From a virus: a stretch of 21,545 nt of DNA. The stretch's first letter is position 1, and each line of letters starts with the position of its first letter. Positions 6,762 to 11,650 of this stretch are shown here, piece after piece. The DNA lies in the IMG/VR virus record IMGVR_UViG_3300046009_010455, positions 1 through 21,545 of that record, one strand, 5' to 3'. Position numbers and translations under genes: made by a program. Under the pieces are notes generated by a model. That model was not told the origin of the DNA and ran no database searches. It saw only the letters and a program-made list of their open reading frames with translations.

Positions 6762-6790
6762 CAAACATGCCTTAACGTTTAAAAGGCGTG

Positions 6791-6865
6791 GCTCGTATAA
6801 CTCAGTTAGGAAGAGTGGCCCCACGAACAGGGGGTTGGTCTTGGGTTCGAATCCCAATACGAGTA
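6791..6865 (+). tRNA. tRNA-like gene with non-canonical anticodon loop (no U33)
   Basis: Acceptor GCTCGTA/TACGAGT, D stem ACTC/GAGT and T arm TTGGG-TTCGAAT-CCCAA are good. The anticodon stem CCCC/GGGG closes the 7-nt loop ACGAACA, which puts C at position 33 and GAA at 34-36. U33 is almost universal, so the isotype is unsure: Phe by position, Arg(ACG) if the loop is shifted. Confidence 0.65.
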
Positions 6866-6875
6866 CTAAATTTAT

Positions 6876-6947
6876 TGGAGCGTAACTCAGAGGCAGAGTG
6901 CTACTATGACATGGTAGAAGTCGAGATTTCAAAATTCTCCGTTCCAA
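6876..6947 (+). tRNA. tRNA-Val(GAC)
   Basis: Acceptor TGGAGCG/CGTTCCA, D stem ACTC/GAGT, anticodon arm CTACT-ATGACAT-GGTAG, T arm with loop TTCAAAA, A73. It begins with an unusual U1-A72 pair. Confidence 0.8.
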
Positions 6948-6954
6948 CACAACT

Positions 6955-7071
6955 CTTAACGGAGACGAATAGCAATGAGTGATTTGCAACACTTAGGGTA
7001 CAGCGTATTTGAGTTAAACTCATTATTGACCCTAGATATTAATTAATATCTGAAAGTTCGCCACCGTTAAG
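6955..7071 (+). ncRNA. Structured RNA of about 117 nt inside tRNA array 1
   Basis: The ends form a perfect 8-bp stem, CTTAACGG (6955-6962) with CCGTTAAG (7064-7071). Inside are TAGGGT pairing with ACCCTA, a hairpin GAGT-TAA-ACTC and the palindrome AGATATTA/TAATATCT. There is no T-loop motif and no coding potential. It is placed between two tRNA-Val genes as if cut from the same precursor. I know no matching family. Confidence 0.55.
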
Positions 7072-7077
7072 AAAAAT

Positions 7078-7148
7078 GGCCCCATGGCGTAATGGGAGCG
7101 TATCGCTTTTACATGGCGAGGGCAGTGGTTCGATTACACTTGGGACTA
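7078..7148 (+). tRNA. tRNA-Val(TAC), second copy
   Basis: Acceptor GGCCCCA/TGGGACT with one C-A mismatch, D stem GCGT/GCGT, anticodon arm TCGCT-TTTACAT-GGCGA, T loop TTCGATT, A73. The T stem also has a mismatch, so it is less perfect than the copy at 6687. Confidence 0.78.
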
Positions 7149-7158
7149 CAATACTCAT

Positions 7159-7242
7159 GGCTGAGTGGTGGAATGGTAGACACAAGGGTCTTAAAAACCC
7201 TTGGGCGTAACGCCCGTGCGGGTTCGAGTCCCGCCTCGGCTA
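7159..7242 (+). tRNA. tRNA-Leu(TAA), class II
   Basis: Acceptor GGCTGAG/CTCGGCT, anticodon arm AGGGT-CTTAAAA-ACCCT, long variable arm with GGGCG/CGCCC, T arm GCGGG-TTCGAGT-CCCGC, A73. Confidence 0.93.
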
Positions 7243-7252
7243 CTTTAACTAT

Positions 7253-7335
7253 GGCTTCGTGCTGGAATGGTATACAGGGCGGTCTCAAAAACCGCTGTTC
7301 GAAAGGACGTGTGGGTTCGAGTCCCACCGAGGCTA
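7253..7335 (+). tRNA. tRNA-Leu(CAA), class II
   Basis: Acceptor GGCTTCG/CGAGGCT, anticodon arm GCGGT-CTCAAAA-ACCGC, variable arm GTTC-GAAA-GGAC, T arm GTGGG-TTCGAGT-CCCAC, A73. Confidence 0.92.
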
Positions 7336-7345
7336 CTTTGATTAT

Positions 7346-7421
7346 GGCCCCTTAGCCCAACTTAGGCAGAGGCAACAGACTCAAAATCTGTACAGTATGG
7401 GTTCGAATCCCATAGGGGCTA
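7346..7421 (+). tRNA. tRNA with Leu anticodon CAA on a class I body
   Basis: Acceptor GGCCCCT/AGGGGCT, anticodon arm ACAGA-CTCAAAA-TCTGT, T arm ATGGG-TTCGAAT-CCCAT, A73. The variable loop is only 5 nt, whereas bacterial tRNA-Leu normally has a long variable arm. The body is closely similar to the gene at 7515. Confidence 0.8.
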
Positions 7422-7426
7422 CTAAA

Positions 7427-7507
7427 AGATGGTTACTGCAAGCTAACTTGGATAAAAATTTGTCTCGAAAACAAATCAGCGGTTCAATTCCGCAAAACAT
7501 ACCATCT
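7427..7507 (+). tRNA. Aberrant tRNA-like gene, loop CTCGAAA (Ser CGA by position)
   Basis: AGATGGT (7427-7433) and ACCATCT (7501-7507) pair perfectly. An anticodon-type arm TTTGT-CTCGAAA-ACAAA and a T arm GCGG-TTCAATT-CCGC are present. However, about 7 extra bases separate the T arm from the 3' acceptor strand, and no normal D arm is visible. Ser would also need a long variable arm, which is absent. Confidence 0.5.
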
Positions 7508-7514
7508 TGTTTAT

Positions 7515-7590
7515 GGCCCTCTAGCCCAACCTAGGTAGAGGCATATGCCTTAGAAGCATAACAGTGTGGGTTCGAATCCCACGGGGGCTA
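7515..7590 (+). tRNA. tRNA with Leu anticodon TAG on a class I body
   Basis: Acceptor GGCCCTC/GGGGGCT, anticodon arm TATGC-CTTAGAA-GCATA, 5-nt variable loop, T arm GTGGG-TTCGAAT-CCCAC, A73. It shares the D arm and variable loop with 7346, so the pair looks like a duplication with changed anticodon. It is the last gene of array 1. The next 127 bases hold nothing I can call. Confidence 0.8.
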
Positions 7591-7717
7591 CAATGTTTAA
7601 TTCTTTCTTAAAGGAATGATATTTATTATAATATGAAATTATTTATAAAATCTTTATTAAGGGCATGAGATGGGTACATATTTGAACAATATAAGAAACT
7701 CTCAAGAAAATTAAAAC

Positions 7718-7748
7718 TTGCAAGTTAGGTTTTTTTTATGTATATTTG
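7718..7748 (+). promoter_or_regulatory. Promoter directly at the start of the gene at 7753
   Basis: TTG (7718-7720), 20 bp, TATATTTG (7741-7748), then 4 bases and ATG. The spacing selects the start at 7753 rather than 7738, which lies inside the promoter. Confidence 0.7.
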
Positions 7749-7752
7749 TATC

Positions 7753-8109
7753 ATGGAAAAGAAAACACTAAATGACCTAACACCAGAAGAAGAGGTTGAG
7801 CTAAATCTAAAAGTTAATGATGATTTCAAATACTTTTCACATGCATATGATGATATTGTTTTGGCTGACGCAACAGATGGTCAATTTATAAAGCTTAGGG
7901 TTGGTCCAAGAGATAATGTGATAAATGGTGATGAATACTTTGCTATGGCTGATATTTTTTTTGAATTAAAATGGAAGTTACATATGTATAAACGTAGACA
8001 TACTGAGATAGCTAAAATGATAGTGTCTGATTTACAATTATCTCAAGTTTTACGTGACCCAGATGCTTGTTTTCGAAGAGGACTTATAATTAAAATTAAA
8101 TTTATATAG
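7753..8109 (+). CDS. Hypothetical protein, 118 aa
   Basis: The product begins MEKKTLNDLTPEEEVELNLK. It is soluble and acidic at the N-terminus, with a basic C-terminal half (KWKLHMYKRRHTEIAKMIV). I recognise no family. It is the first of three overlapping genes; its TAG shares a base with the GTG start of the DUF4326 gene, indicating coupled translation. Confidence 0.7.
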   Translation: MEKKTLNDLTPEEEVELNLKVNDDFKYFSHAYDDIVLADATDGQFIKLRVGPRDNVINGDEYFAMADIFFELKWKLHMYKRRHTEIAKMIVSDLQLSQVLRDPDACFRRGLIIKIKFI

Positions 8110-8423
8110 TGGCAACACGAATAGTTAATCTTAAAGATGAACCTTACGATGTTTATATAGGTAGAGGTAGCAAATGGGGTTGTCCTTATACAATCATAAA
8201 GGATAGACCAACTCTAGCTAAAGAAATCGTTGATTCAAAAGAAGAAGCGTTGGCTAAGTATAAGGAATATGTATTAGCTAGTCCAGAATTGATGGCTAGT
8301 CTTGATGAATTAGAGGGAAAGACGCTTGGGTGTTTTTGTAAACCAGAACCTTGTCATGGAGATGTTTTGCTTGAATTATTAACACAAAAGAAATTAATAA
8401 ATTTTTTTAAAGATGGAAAATAA
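8109..8423 (+). CDS. DUF4326 family protein
   Basis: The 104-aa product fits DUF4326, a small family frequent in phages. RGSKWGCPY near residue 20 and GKTLGCFCKPEPCHGDVLLE near the C-terminus match the family's RGSKWGNPF and GKxLGCWCKPxxCHGDVL patterns. The Cys and His residues could bind metal. The function is unknown. Translation starts at GTG 8109, overlapping the upstream stop, and the 3' end overlaps the next gene by 11 bases. Confidence 0.85.
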   Translation: MATRIVNLKDEPYDVYIGRGSKWGCPYTIIKDRPTLAKEIVDSKEEALAKYKEYVLASPELMASLDELEGKTLGCFCKPEPCHGDVLLELLTQKKLINFFKDGK

Positions 8424-8916
8424 CGATTTATTTAAAATACCAACACCAGAAATAGTTGAAGCTTTTTGTAGTGTTAACGAAAAAGAAAATTTATTAGATG
8501 CTAGTTGGTTGTTTGGTGCAGTACCTTGGGCAAATCATGATAACAAAATAGCTTGTTTTAAATTTGTAGATTTAGAAAAGGATAATTTTCCACCGATTTC
8601 AATTGAAATGTTTGCGATAGAATTGAATGGTTATGACACACAAAAACCTAAGCTAAAAAAGTTTTCTTTTGATTCGATTATTATTAGTGCGTTTCACGGA
8701 TTTGGTGGGAACAACTATGGTTTTAACTTTATGTTAAATGGTGAATCAGTACATAACACAGACGATGAACGTTCATTTGCCTATAGTGAAGAAGACGTAA
8801 AGAAACGTTATATAGAAAAATTAGAATTGCGGCTTAAAGGTTTAGAATATCAAATAAACTATGAAAAATTGGCTATTGAAAAAATAAGCAAATTAAATTT
8901 GGATGATTCGATATAA
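8413..8916 (+). CDS. Hypothetical protein, 167 aa
   Basis: Third gene of the short operon. The first 120 residues look alpha/beta (IACFKFVDL, ISIEMFAIEL, DSIIISAFHGFGGNNYGFNF); the last 45 form a charged helix with heptad-like spacing (KKRYIEKLELRLKGLEYQIN). I do not recognise a family. Confidence 0.7.
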   Translation: MENNDLFKIPTPEIVEAFCSVNEKENLLDASWLFGAVPWANHDNKIACFKFVDLEKDNFPPISIEMFAIELNGYDTQKPKLKKFSFDSIIISAFHGFGGNNYGFNFMLNGESVHNTDDERSFAYSEEDVKKRYIEKLELRLKGLEYQINYEKLAIEKISKLNLDDSI

Positions 8917-8929
8917 ATGTGTACCTTTG
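8898..8929 (+). promoter_or_regulatory. Promoter for the gene at 8961
   Basis: TTTGG (8898-8902) lies within the end of the upstream gene, and TACCTTTG is at 8922-8929. The ATG is 31 bases further on. Confidence 0.7.
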
Positions 8930-8960
8930 CTGAAATAACAAAAAGCTTATCTTATGGTGT

Positions 8961-9425
8961 ATGAAACGTCCATTCAATTTAAAAGCCTACAACGCTTTTG
9001 ATTTAAAGAACAAACAAGAATTGGTTTCTATTATGACCAAAAAGGGTTATACTCTAGTGGGTGAACTTAATAAAGAACACTATAAGAAATTTGACCTTAA
9101 GTTCATCAAAGAAGACAAAGAGGTTTCTTTTGAAAATGAAACTAGGGTTAATTTTGTTACCATAAGGGATATTTATAAAACAATTCATATACCAATAAGA
9201 AAGAAAGATACGCAAGCTGATTTTTATATTGTTTGGAAACCAGAATTAGATGAGTTCTTTTTAATTAGCAAAGACGTTATAAATAAGAATAAAGAAAAAA
9301 TGGTTACCCTTGTTTGTAACGAATTTGAAGAAGACGAGGTTTACGAAGATACATTCATAGACATACCAAAAGATGAAGCTGTATTATATGTAAAGAAAAA
9401 CAATGTATGGAAAGAGAAATTATAA
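8961..9425 (+). CDS. Hypothetical protein, 154 aa
   Basis: A soluble, very Lys/Glu-rich protein with its own promoter. The N-terminal 40 residues are helical (NKQELVSIMTKKGYTLVGEL); the middle appears strand-rich (TRVNFVTIRDIYKTIHIPI). No recognised motif. It is followed by the promoter of tRNA array 2. Confidence 0.7.
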   Translation: MKRPFNLKAYNAFDLKNKQELVSIMTKKGYTLVGELNKEHYKKFDLKFIKEDKEVSFENETRVNFVTIRDIYKTIHIPIRKKDTQADFYIVWKPELDEFFLISKDVINKNKEKMVTLVCNEFEEDEVYEDTFIDIPKDEAVLYVKKNNVWKEKL

Positions 9426-9476
9426 CCTACAGAATCAAGCAAAATAAAAATAAATCAAAAAAAGTTAAAAAAAAAC

Positions 9477-9568
9477 TTGCTTTTTATAAAATAATGTAGT
9501 ACCTTTGTATAACTTTTAAGAACAACAAGATATTTAATATAAACGGGGTGACCCACAACAAGAAGAAA
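9477..9568 (+). promoter_or_regulatory. Promoter and 5' leader of tRNA array 2
   Basis: TTG (9477-9479), 20 bp, TACCTTTG (9500-9507). Bases 9499-9528 are identical to 5672-5701 of array 1. A small hairpin GGG-GTGA-CCC (9545-9554) replaces GAGA-GCAA-TCTC of array 1: same position and GNRA-type loop, different stem. This suggests a conserved structure. Confidence 0.8.
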
Positions 9569-9661
9569 ATGAAAACTTTTAACAACATATTTGATTTTGC
9601 ATTTGAATTTGCAGCCGAGGCCGATAAAAGCCTAGGAAGGTCATCTATTGTCAAAAGTTAA
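9569..9661 (+). CDS. Leader peptide of tRNA array 2, 30 aa, Phe/Ala/Glu/Asp-rich
   Basis: Codons 8-19 read FDFAFEFAAEAD, twelve residues drawn only from Phe, Asp, Ala and Glu; all five Phe codons are TTT. Canonical tRNAs downstream are Phe(GAA), Glu(TTC), Asp(GTC) and Ala(TGC), the same four amino acids. The ORF lies between a promoter and an intrinsic terminator, and codons 24-26 can pair with the terminator's 5' arm. The layout resembles the phenylalanine-rich leader peptide of pheA. I infer ribosome-mediated attenuation tuned to four amino acids at once. Confidence 0.8.
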   Translation: MKTFNNIFDFAFEFAAEADKSLGRSSIVKS

Positions 9662-9697
9662 CGTTTAGGATTAACGAAATTGATAAGAAAGCTGACC
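9639..9697 (+). promoter_or_regulatory. Possible antiterminator pairing in leader 2
   Basis: GGTCATCT (9639-9646, leader codons 24-26) pairs with AGCTGACC (9690-9697), the terminator's 5' arm, through 7 of 8 positions. GGCC (9619-9622, codons 17-18) can instead pair with GGTC (9639-9642), a candidate 1:2 pause helix that a ribosome stalled in the F/D/A/E core would block. Confidence 0.6.
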
Positions 9698-9718
9698 AGA
9701 AATGAGTCAGCTTTTTTT
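9688..9718 (+). terminator. Intrinsic terminator (attenuator) ahead of tRNA array 2
   Basis: AAAGCTGAC (9688-9696) and GTCAGCTTT (9706-9714) form a 9-bp stem with a 9-nt loop; the T-run continues to 9718. It ends 5 bases before the first tRNA-Phe. Confidence 0.88.
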
Positions 9719-9723
9719 GTTTT

Positions 9724-9796
9724 GGTGGGGTAGCTCCAATGGTAGAGCGCAAGCCTGAAGAGCTTGGCGATGGGGGTTCAAATCCCTCTCCCACCA
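9724..9796 (+). tRNA. tRNA-Phe(GAA), first copy
   Basis: Acceptor GGTGGGG/TCCCACC, D stem GCTC/GAGC, anticodon arm CAAGC-CTGAAGA-GCTTG, T loop TTCAAAT, A73. Position 37 is G, unusual for Phe, where A is normal. Confidence 0.85.
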
Positions 9797-9816
9797 CAAG
9801 AGTTCTTTGAAAATAT

Positions 9817-9889
9817 GGTACGGTAGCTCAGTTGGTAGAGCAGCAGACTGAAAATCTGCGTGTCGGTGGTTCGATTCCACCCCGTACCA
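9817..9889 (+). tRNA. tRNA-Phe(GAA), second copy
   Basis: Acceptor GGTACGG/CCGTACC, D stem GCTC/GAGC, anticodon arm GCAGA-CTGAAAA-TCTGC, T arm GGTGG-TTCGATT-CCACC, A73. Fully canonical. Confidence 0.94.
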
Positions 9890-9895
9890 CTTAAT

Positions 9896-9979
9896 GGCGC
9901 ATAATACAAATGGGTGAGTAGCTGCTCTTTCAAGGCAGATGAAGAAATTCTAGAGCGGGTTCGATTCCCGTGTGCGCTA
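9896..9979 (+). tRNA. tRNA with Glu anticodon TTC on a class II body
   Basis: Acceptor GGCGCAT/GTGCGCT, D stem TAC/GTA, anticodon arm CTGCT-CTTTCAA-GGCAG with U33, T arm GCGGG-TTCGATT-CCCGT. A 16-nt variable region contains GAA-GAAA-TTC. Bacterial tRNA-Glu has a short variable loop, so the body is Ser/Leu/Tyr-like while the anticodon reads Glu. Confidence 0.75.
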
Positions 9980-9981
9980 CG

Positions 9982-10194
9982 ATGAAATACTACTGTGATG
10001 AAAAACGTCATTTAGTTTGCGTTCCATATTCATTGGAAAACTTACATAAGATGGCAAAAGACTTAGAGATAAAAAAGTGCTGGTTCCACAAAGACCATTA
10101 CGATATACCTAAGAGAAGAATTACAGAAATTCAATCGAAGTGTGAAATTGTCACACCAAGAGAGATAGTAAGAATTAAAAATTTGGAGATTTAG
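9982..10194 (+). CDS. DUF4031 family protein, 70 aa
   Basis: The start at ATG 9982, two bases after the tRNA, gives MKYYCDEKRHLVCVPY. It continues with SLENLHKMAKDLEI and CWFHKDHYDIPKRR. This is the DUF4031 pattern, with the family's LHxMA helix and WF...HYDI...R core. The family is common in phages and its function is unknown. The gene fills the gap between two tRNAs, and its stop codon (10192-10194) lies inside the acceptor/D region of the next tRNA. Processing of that tRNA would therefore remove the stop from the message. Confidence 0.8.
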   Translation: MKYYCDEKRHLVCVPYSLENLHKMAKDLEIKKCWFHKDHYDIPKRRITEIQSKCEIVTPREIVRIKNLEI

Positions 10195-10257
10195 CTCAGA
10201 ATGGTAGAGCGACCCCACGTAAGGGGTGCGTCCCAGCTTCGATAACTGGAGTCTCCA
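10185..10257 (+). tRNA. tRNA-Thr-like gene with a 6-nt anticodon loop
   Basis: Acceptor GGAGATT/AGTCTCC and D stem GCTC/GAGC are canonical. The anticodon arm is ACCCC-ACGTAA-GGGGT: a 5-bp stem with a loop of 6 instead of 7. The body resembles bacterial tRNA-Thr (GAGCG, ACCC stem, GTAA after the wobble position). Adding a missing U33 would give anticodon CGT. The T stem has a C-A mismatch at 53-61. Confidence 0.6.
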
Positions 10258-10262
10258 CAAAT

Positions 10263-10347
10263 GCTGCGTTTGACTAGCGGTCTAGGTCACCACCCTTTCA
10301 AGGTGGAACTCGTAAGAGTATCATGGGTTCGAATCCCATACGCAGTT
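10263..10347 (+). tRNA. Second tRNA with Glu anticodon TTC on a class II body
   Basis: Acceptor GCTGCGT/ACGCAGT, D stem GAC/GTC, anticodon arm CCACC-CTTTCAA-GGTGG, variable arm ACTC-GTAA-GAGT, T arm ATGGG-TTCGAAT-CCCAT, U73. The long variable arm is unambiguous and unlike tRNA-Glu. Its sequence is distinct from the 9896 gene. Confidence 0.78.
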
Positions 10348-10351
10348 CGAC

Positions 10352-10376
10352 TTTTTTGTACGTTGCTGTATATTTA
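10352..10376 (+). promoter_or_regulatory. Promoter of the GIY-YIG endonuclease gene
   Basis: TTTTTTG (10352-10358) and TATATTTA (10369-10376) stand 5 bases before the ATG. The upstream box is closer than usual (10 bp), so only the -7 element is convincing. Confidence 0.4.
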
Positions 10377-10381
10377 TATGT

Positions 10382-10975
10382 ATGGCAAGAAAAAAAGCAA
10401 ACATTCATTACCTATACAAAACTACTTGTTTGGTTACAGGTAGATATTATATAGGAATGCACAGTACTAGTAACCTAGAAGATGGTTATATGGGAAGTGG
10501 AAAACGATTAAGATATAGCATACGTAAGTATGGTATTGATAATCACAATAAAGAAATATTAGGGTTCTTTGAAAGTAGGGAGTTATTAATTGAAGCAGAG
10601 AAGGAAGCAATCACGCCAGAAATGTTGATTGATAGAGATTGTATGAATTTAGCTGAAGGTGGCAGTTCTGGTTTTGATTACATAAAATATTTACGTAAAA
10701 ATAATCCAAAATATGATATTTTTTGGAGAGAAATGCAAAGTAATAGATTAAGTGTAGTACATAAATTAGGTCTAATTAATTACAATACTTTTGAAGGAAG
10801 ACAACATAAAGAGGAAACAAAACAATTGATGAGTGATAAAGCCAAACTACGTGTTGGCAAAGCGAATTCACAATACGGAACTTGTTGGATAACAAGAAAT
10901 GGTGTTAATAAAAAGATAAAAAAAGAAGACCTTGAACATTGGTTAAATGAAGGTTGGGTTCAAGGAAGAAAATAA
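10382..10975 (+). CDS. GIY-YIG homing endonuclease (Seg-like) inserted in the tRNA array
   Basis: The 197-aa protein has the GIY-YIG core. HYLYKTTCLVTGRYYIGMHS corresponds to the GIY and YIG strands, GYMGSGKRLRYSIRKYG to the following helix with catalytic Arg, and EAEKEAI contains the conserved Glu. Residues about 130-197 look like a DNA-binding tail, including a NUMOD3-like GKANSQYG and a WITRNGVNKKI strand pair. Such free-standing endonucleases spread by cutting alleles that lack them and favour conserved targets such as tRNA genes. It has its own promoter and sits 3 bases before a canonical tRNA-Glu, which suggests insertion into an older array. Confidence 0.88.
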   Translation: MARKKANIHYLYKTTCLVTGRYYIGMHSTSNLEDGYMGSGKRLRYSIRKYGIDNHNKEILGFFESRELLIEAEKEAITPEMLIDRDCMNLAEGGSSGFDYIKYLRKNNPKYDIFWREMQSNRLSVVHKLGLINYNTFEGRQHKEETKQLMSDKAKLRVGKANSQYGTCWITRNGVNKKIKKEDLEHWLNEGWVQGRK

Positions 10976-10978
10976 AAT

Positions 10979-11050
10979 GGCGCATTCGTCTATCGGCTAG
11001 GACGTTTGGTTTTCAACCAAAAAAGAGGGGTTCAACTCCCCTATGCGCTA
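10979..11050 (+). tRNA. tRNA-Glu(TTC), canonical
   Basis: Acceptor GGCGCAT/ATGCGCT, the tRNA-Glu-like D region TCGTCTATCGGCTAGGAC, anticodon arm TTTGG-TTTTCAA-CCAAA, short variable loop, T loop TTCAACT, A73. It shares acceptor GGCGCAT with the class II gene at 9896. Confidence 0.9.
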
Positions 11051-11055
11051 CAAAT

Positions 11056-11129
11056 GGCTGGTTAGTAGAGTTGGTTACAACATCCCCCTGTCACGGGGAA
11101 GGTCACGGGTTCGAATCCCGTACCAGCCG
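11056..11129 (+). tRNA. tRNA-Asp(GTC), first copy
   Basis: Acceptor GGCTGGT/ACCAGCC, anticodon arm TCCCC-CTGTCAC-GGGGA, T arm ACGGG-TTCGAAT-CCCGT, G73 as in tRNA-Asp. The D stem has one mismatch. Confidence 0.9.
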
Positions 11130-11136
11130 CAAGAAT

Positions 11137-11209
11137 GGATAATAGGTCAAATGGCTAAGATATCACCCTGTCACGGTGTATGGAGCGGGTTCGACTCCCG
11201 TATTATCCG
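11137..11209 (+). tRNA. tRNA-Asp(GTC), second copy
   Basis: Acceptor GGATAAT/ATTATCC, anticodon arm CACC-CTGTCAC-GGTG, T arm GCGGG-TTCGACT-CCCGT, G73. Confidence 0.9.
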
Positions 11210-11213
11210 CTTT

Positions 11214-11315
11214 GAATGTAGAGAGTGTTCTAATAGCAGTGTTAGATAACGGTAGGACCGTGCTTCATGGTGGAGACCTGTACAGTCTTCGATGGTTCGA
11301 TTCCATCCACATTCA
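11214..11315 (+). tRNA. Oversized tRNA-like gene (102 nt), Tyr(GTA)-type loop
   Basis: Acceptor GAATGTA/CACATTC (6 of 7 pairs) and T arm GATGG-TTCGATT-CCATC are clear. Just before the T arm is GAGAC-CTGTACA-GTCTT, a normal 7-nt loop with U33 and GTA, but almost no variable loop remains. About 30 extra bases between acceptor and this arm form hairpins: TCTAA/TTAGA, then ACGGT/ACCGT or the competing ACCGTG-CTT-CATGGT. Either an interrupted tRNA or a remodelled tRNA-like RNA. Confidence 0.5.
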
Positions 11316-11319
11316 CAAA

Positions 11320-11414
11320 AATGGTGCAATTGAACGAAGTAGGTCTGCTAACCGAAAAGGAATGTTAAAGCCATTCTACAATAGGAATGATAGCAGTCAT
11401 TCATAGCGTAGTTA
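11320..11414 (+). other. Structured inter-tRNA region of unknown nature
   Basis: Two clear hairpins, GAATG-TTAAAGC-CATTC and GAATGA-TAGCAG-TCATTC, follow a Ser(GCT)-like GGT-CTGCTA-ACC element with a 6-nt loop. No acceptor pair and no T-loop motif were found, so I do not call a tRNA. It may be a decayed Ser tRNA or a separate small RNA. Confidence 0.35.
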
Positions 11415-11485
11415 GAGTGCATAGTTTAATGGCAGAGCGTTGGGCGGCAAGCCCAAAGATTTAGGTTCGAATCCTAATGTACTTC
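11415..11485 (+). tRNA. tRNA-like gene with G33 in loop CGGCAAG
   Basis: Acceptor GAGTGCA/TGTACTT, D stem GTTT/GAGC, anticodon stem TTGGG/CCCAA and T arm TTAGG-TTCGAAT-CCTAA are all good. The 7-nt loop CGGCAAG has G at position 33 and GCA (Cys by position) at 34-36. C73 does not suit Cys. The isotype is left open. Confidence 0.6.
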
Positions 11486-11493
11486 AAAAATAT

Positions 11494-11563
11494 GGGGCTG
11501 ATGCGATGGAAGCAATCTTCACTTGCAATGAAGTATTTTTCGGTTCGATTCCGACACGCTCCA
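11494..11563 (+). tRNA. tRNA-Ala(TGC)
   Basis: The acceptor begins GGGGC and ends GCTCC with the G3-U70 pair that defines Ala. Anticodon arm CTTCA-CTTGCAA-TGAAG, T loop TTCGATT, A73. The last two acceptor pairs are mismatched and the D stem is short. Confidence 0.82.
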
Positions 11564-11650
11564 CGGGTTCACTTTACTTTTTCTCCACTTTTATTATATT
11601 TATAATAAATAGAATTAGTGAATGGGATTTAAAATATAATATTTAAATTT

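Noticed and set aside
6759-7534. Open frames on both strands across tRNA array 1
   Set aside because: They run through complete tRNA genes; their apparent proteins are translated tRNA.
9778-10443. Open frames across the Phe/Glu tRNA region
   Set aside because: They overlap well-folded tRNAs and have no protein character apart from the DUF4031 gene.
5880-11563. CRISPR array suggested by repeated short blocks
   Set aside because: The regular repeats are T-arm motifs (GGTTCGA) of tRNAs; the units between them are tRNA bodies, not spacers.
10954-11646. Open frames across the Glu-Asp-Ala tRNA region
   Set aside because: They arise from concatenated tRNA sequence.
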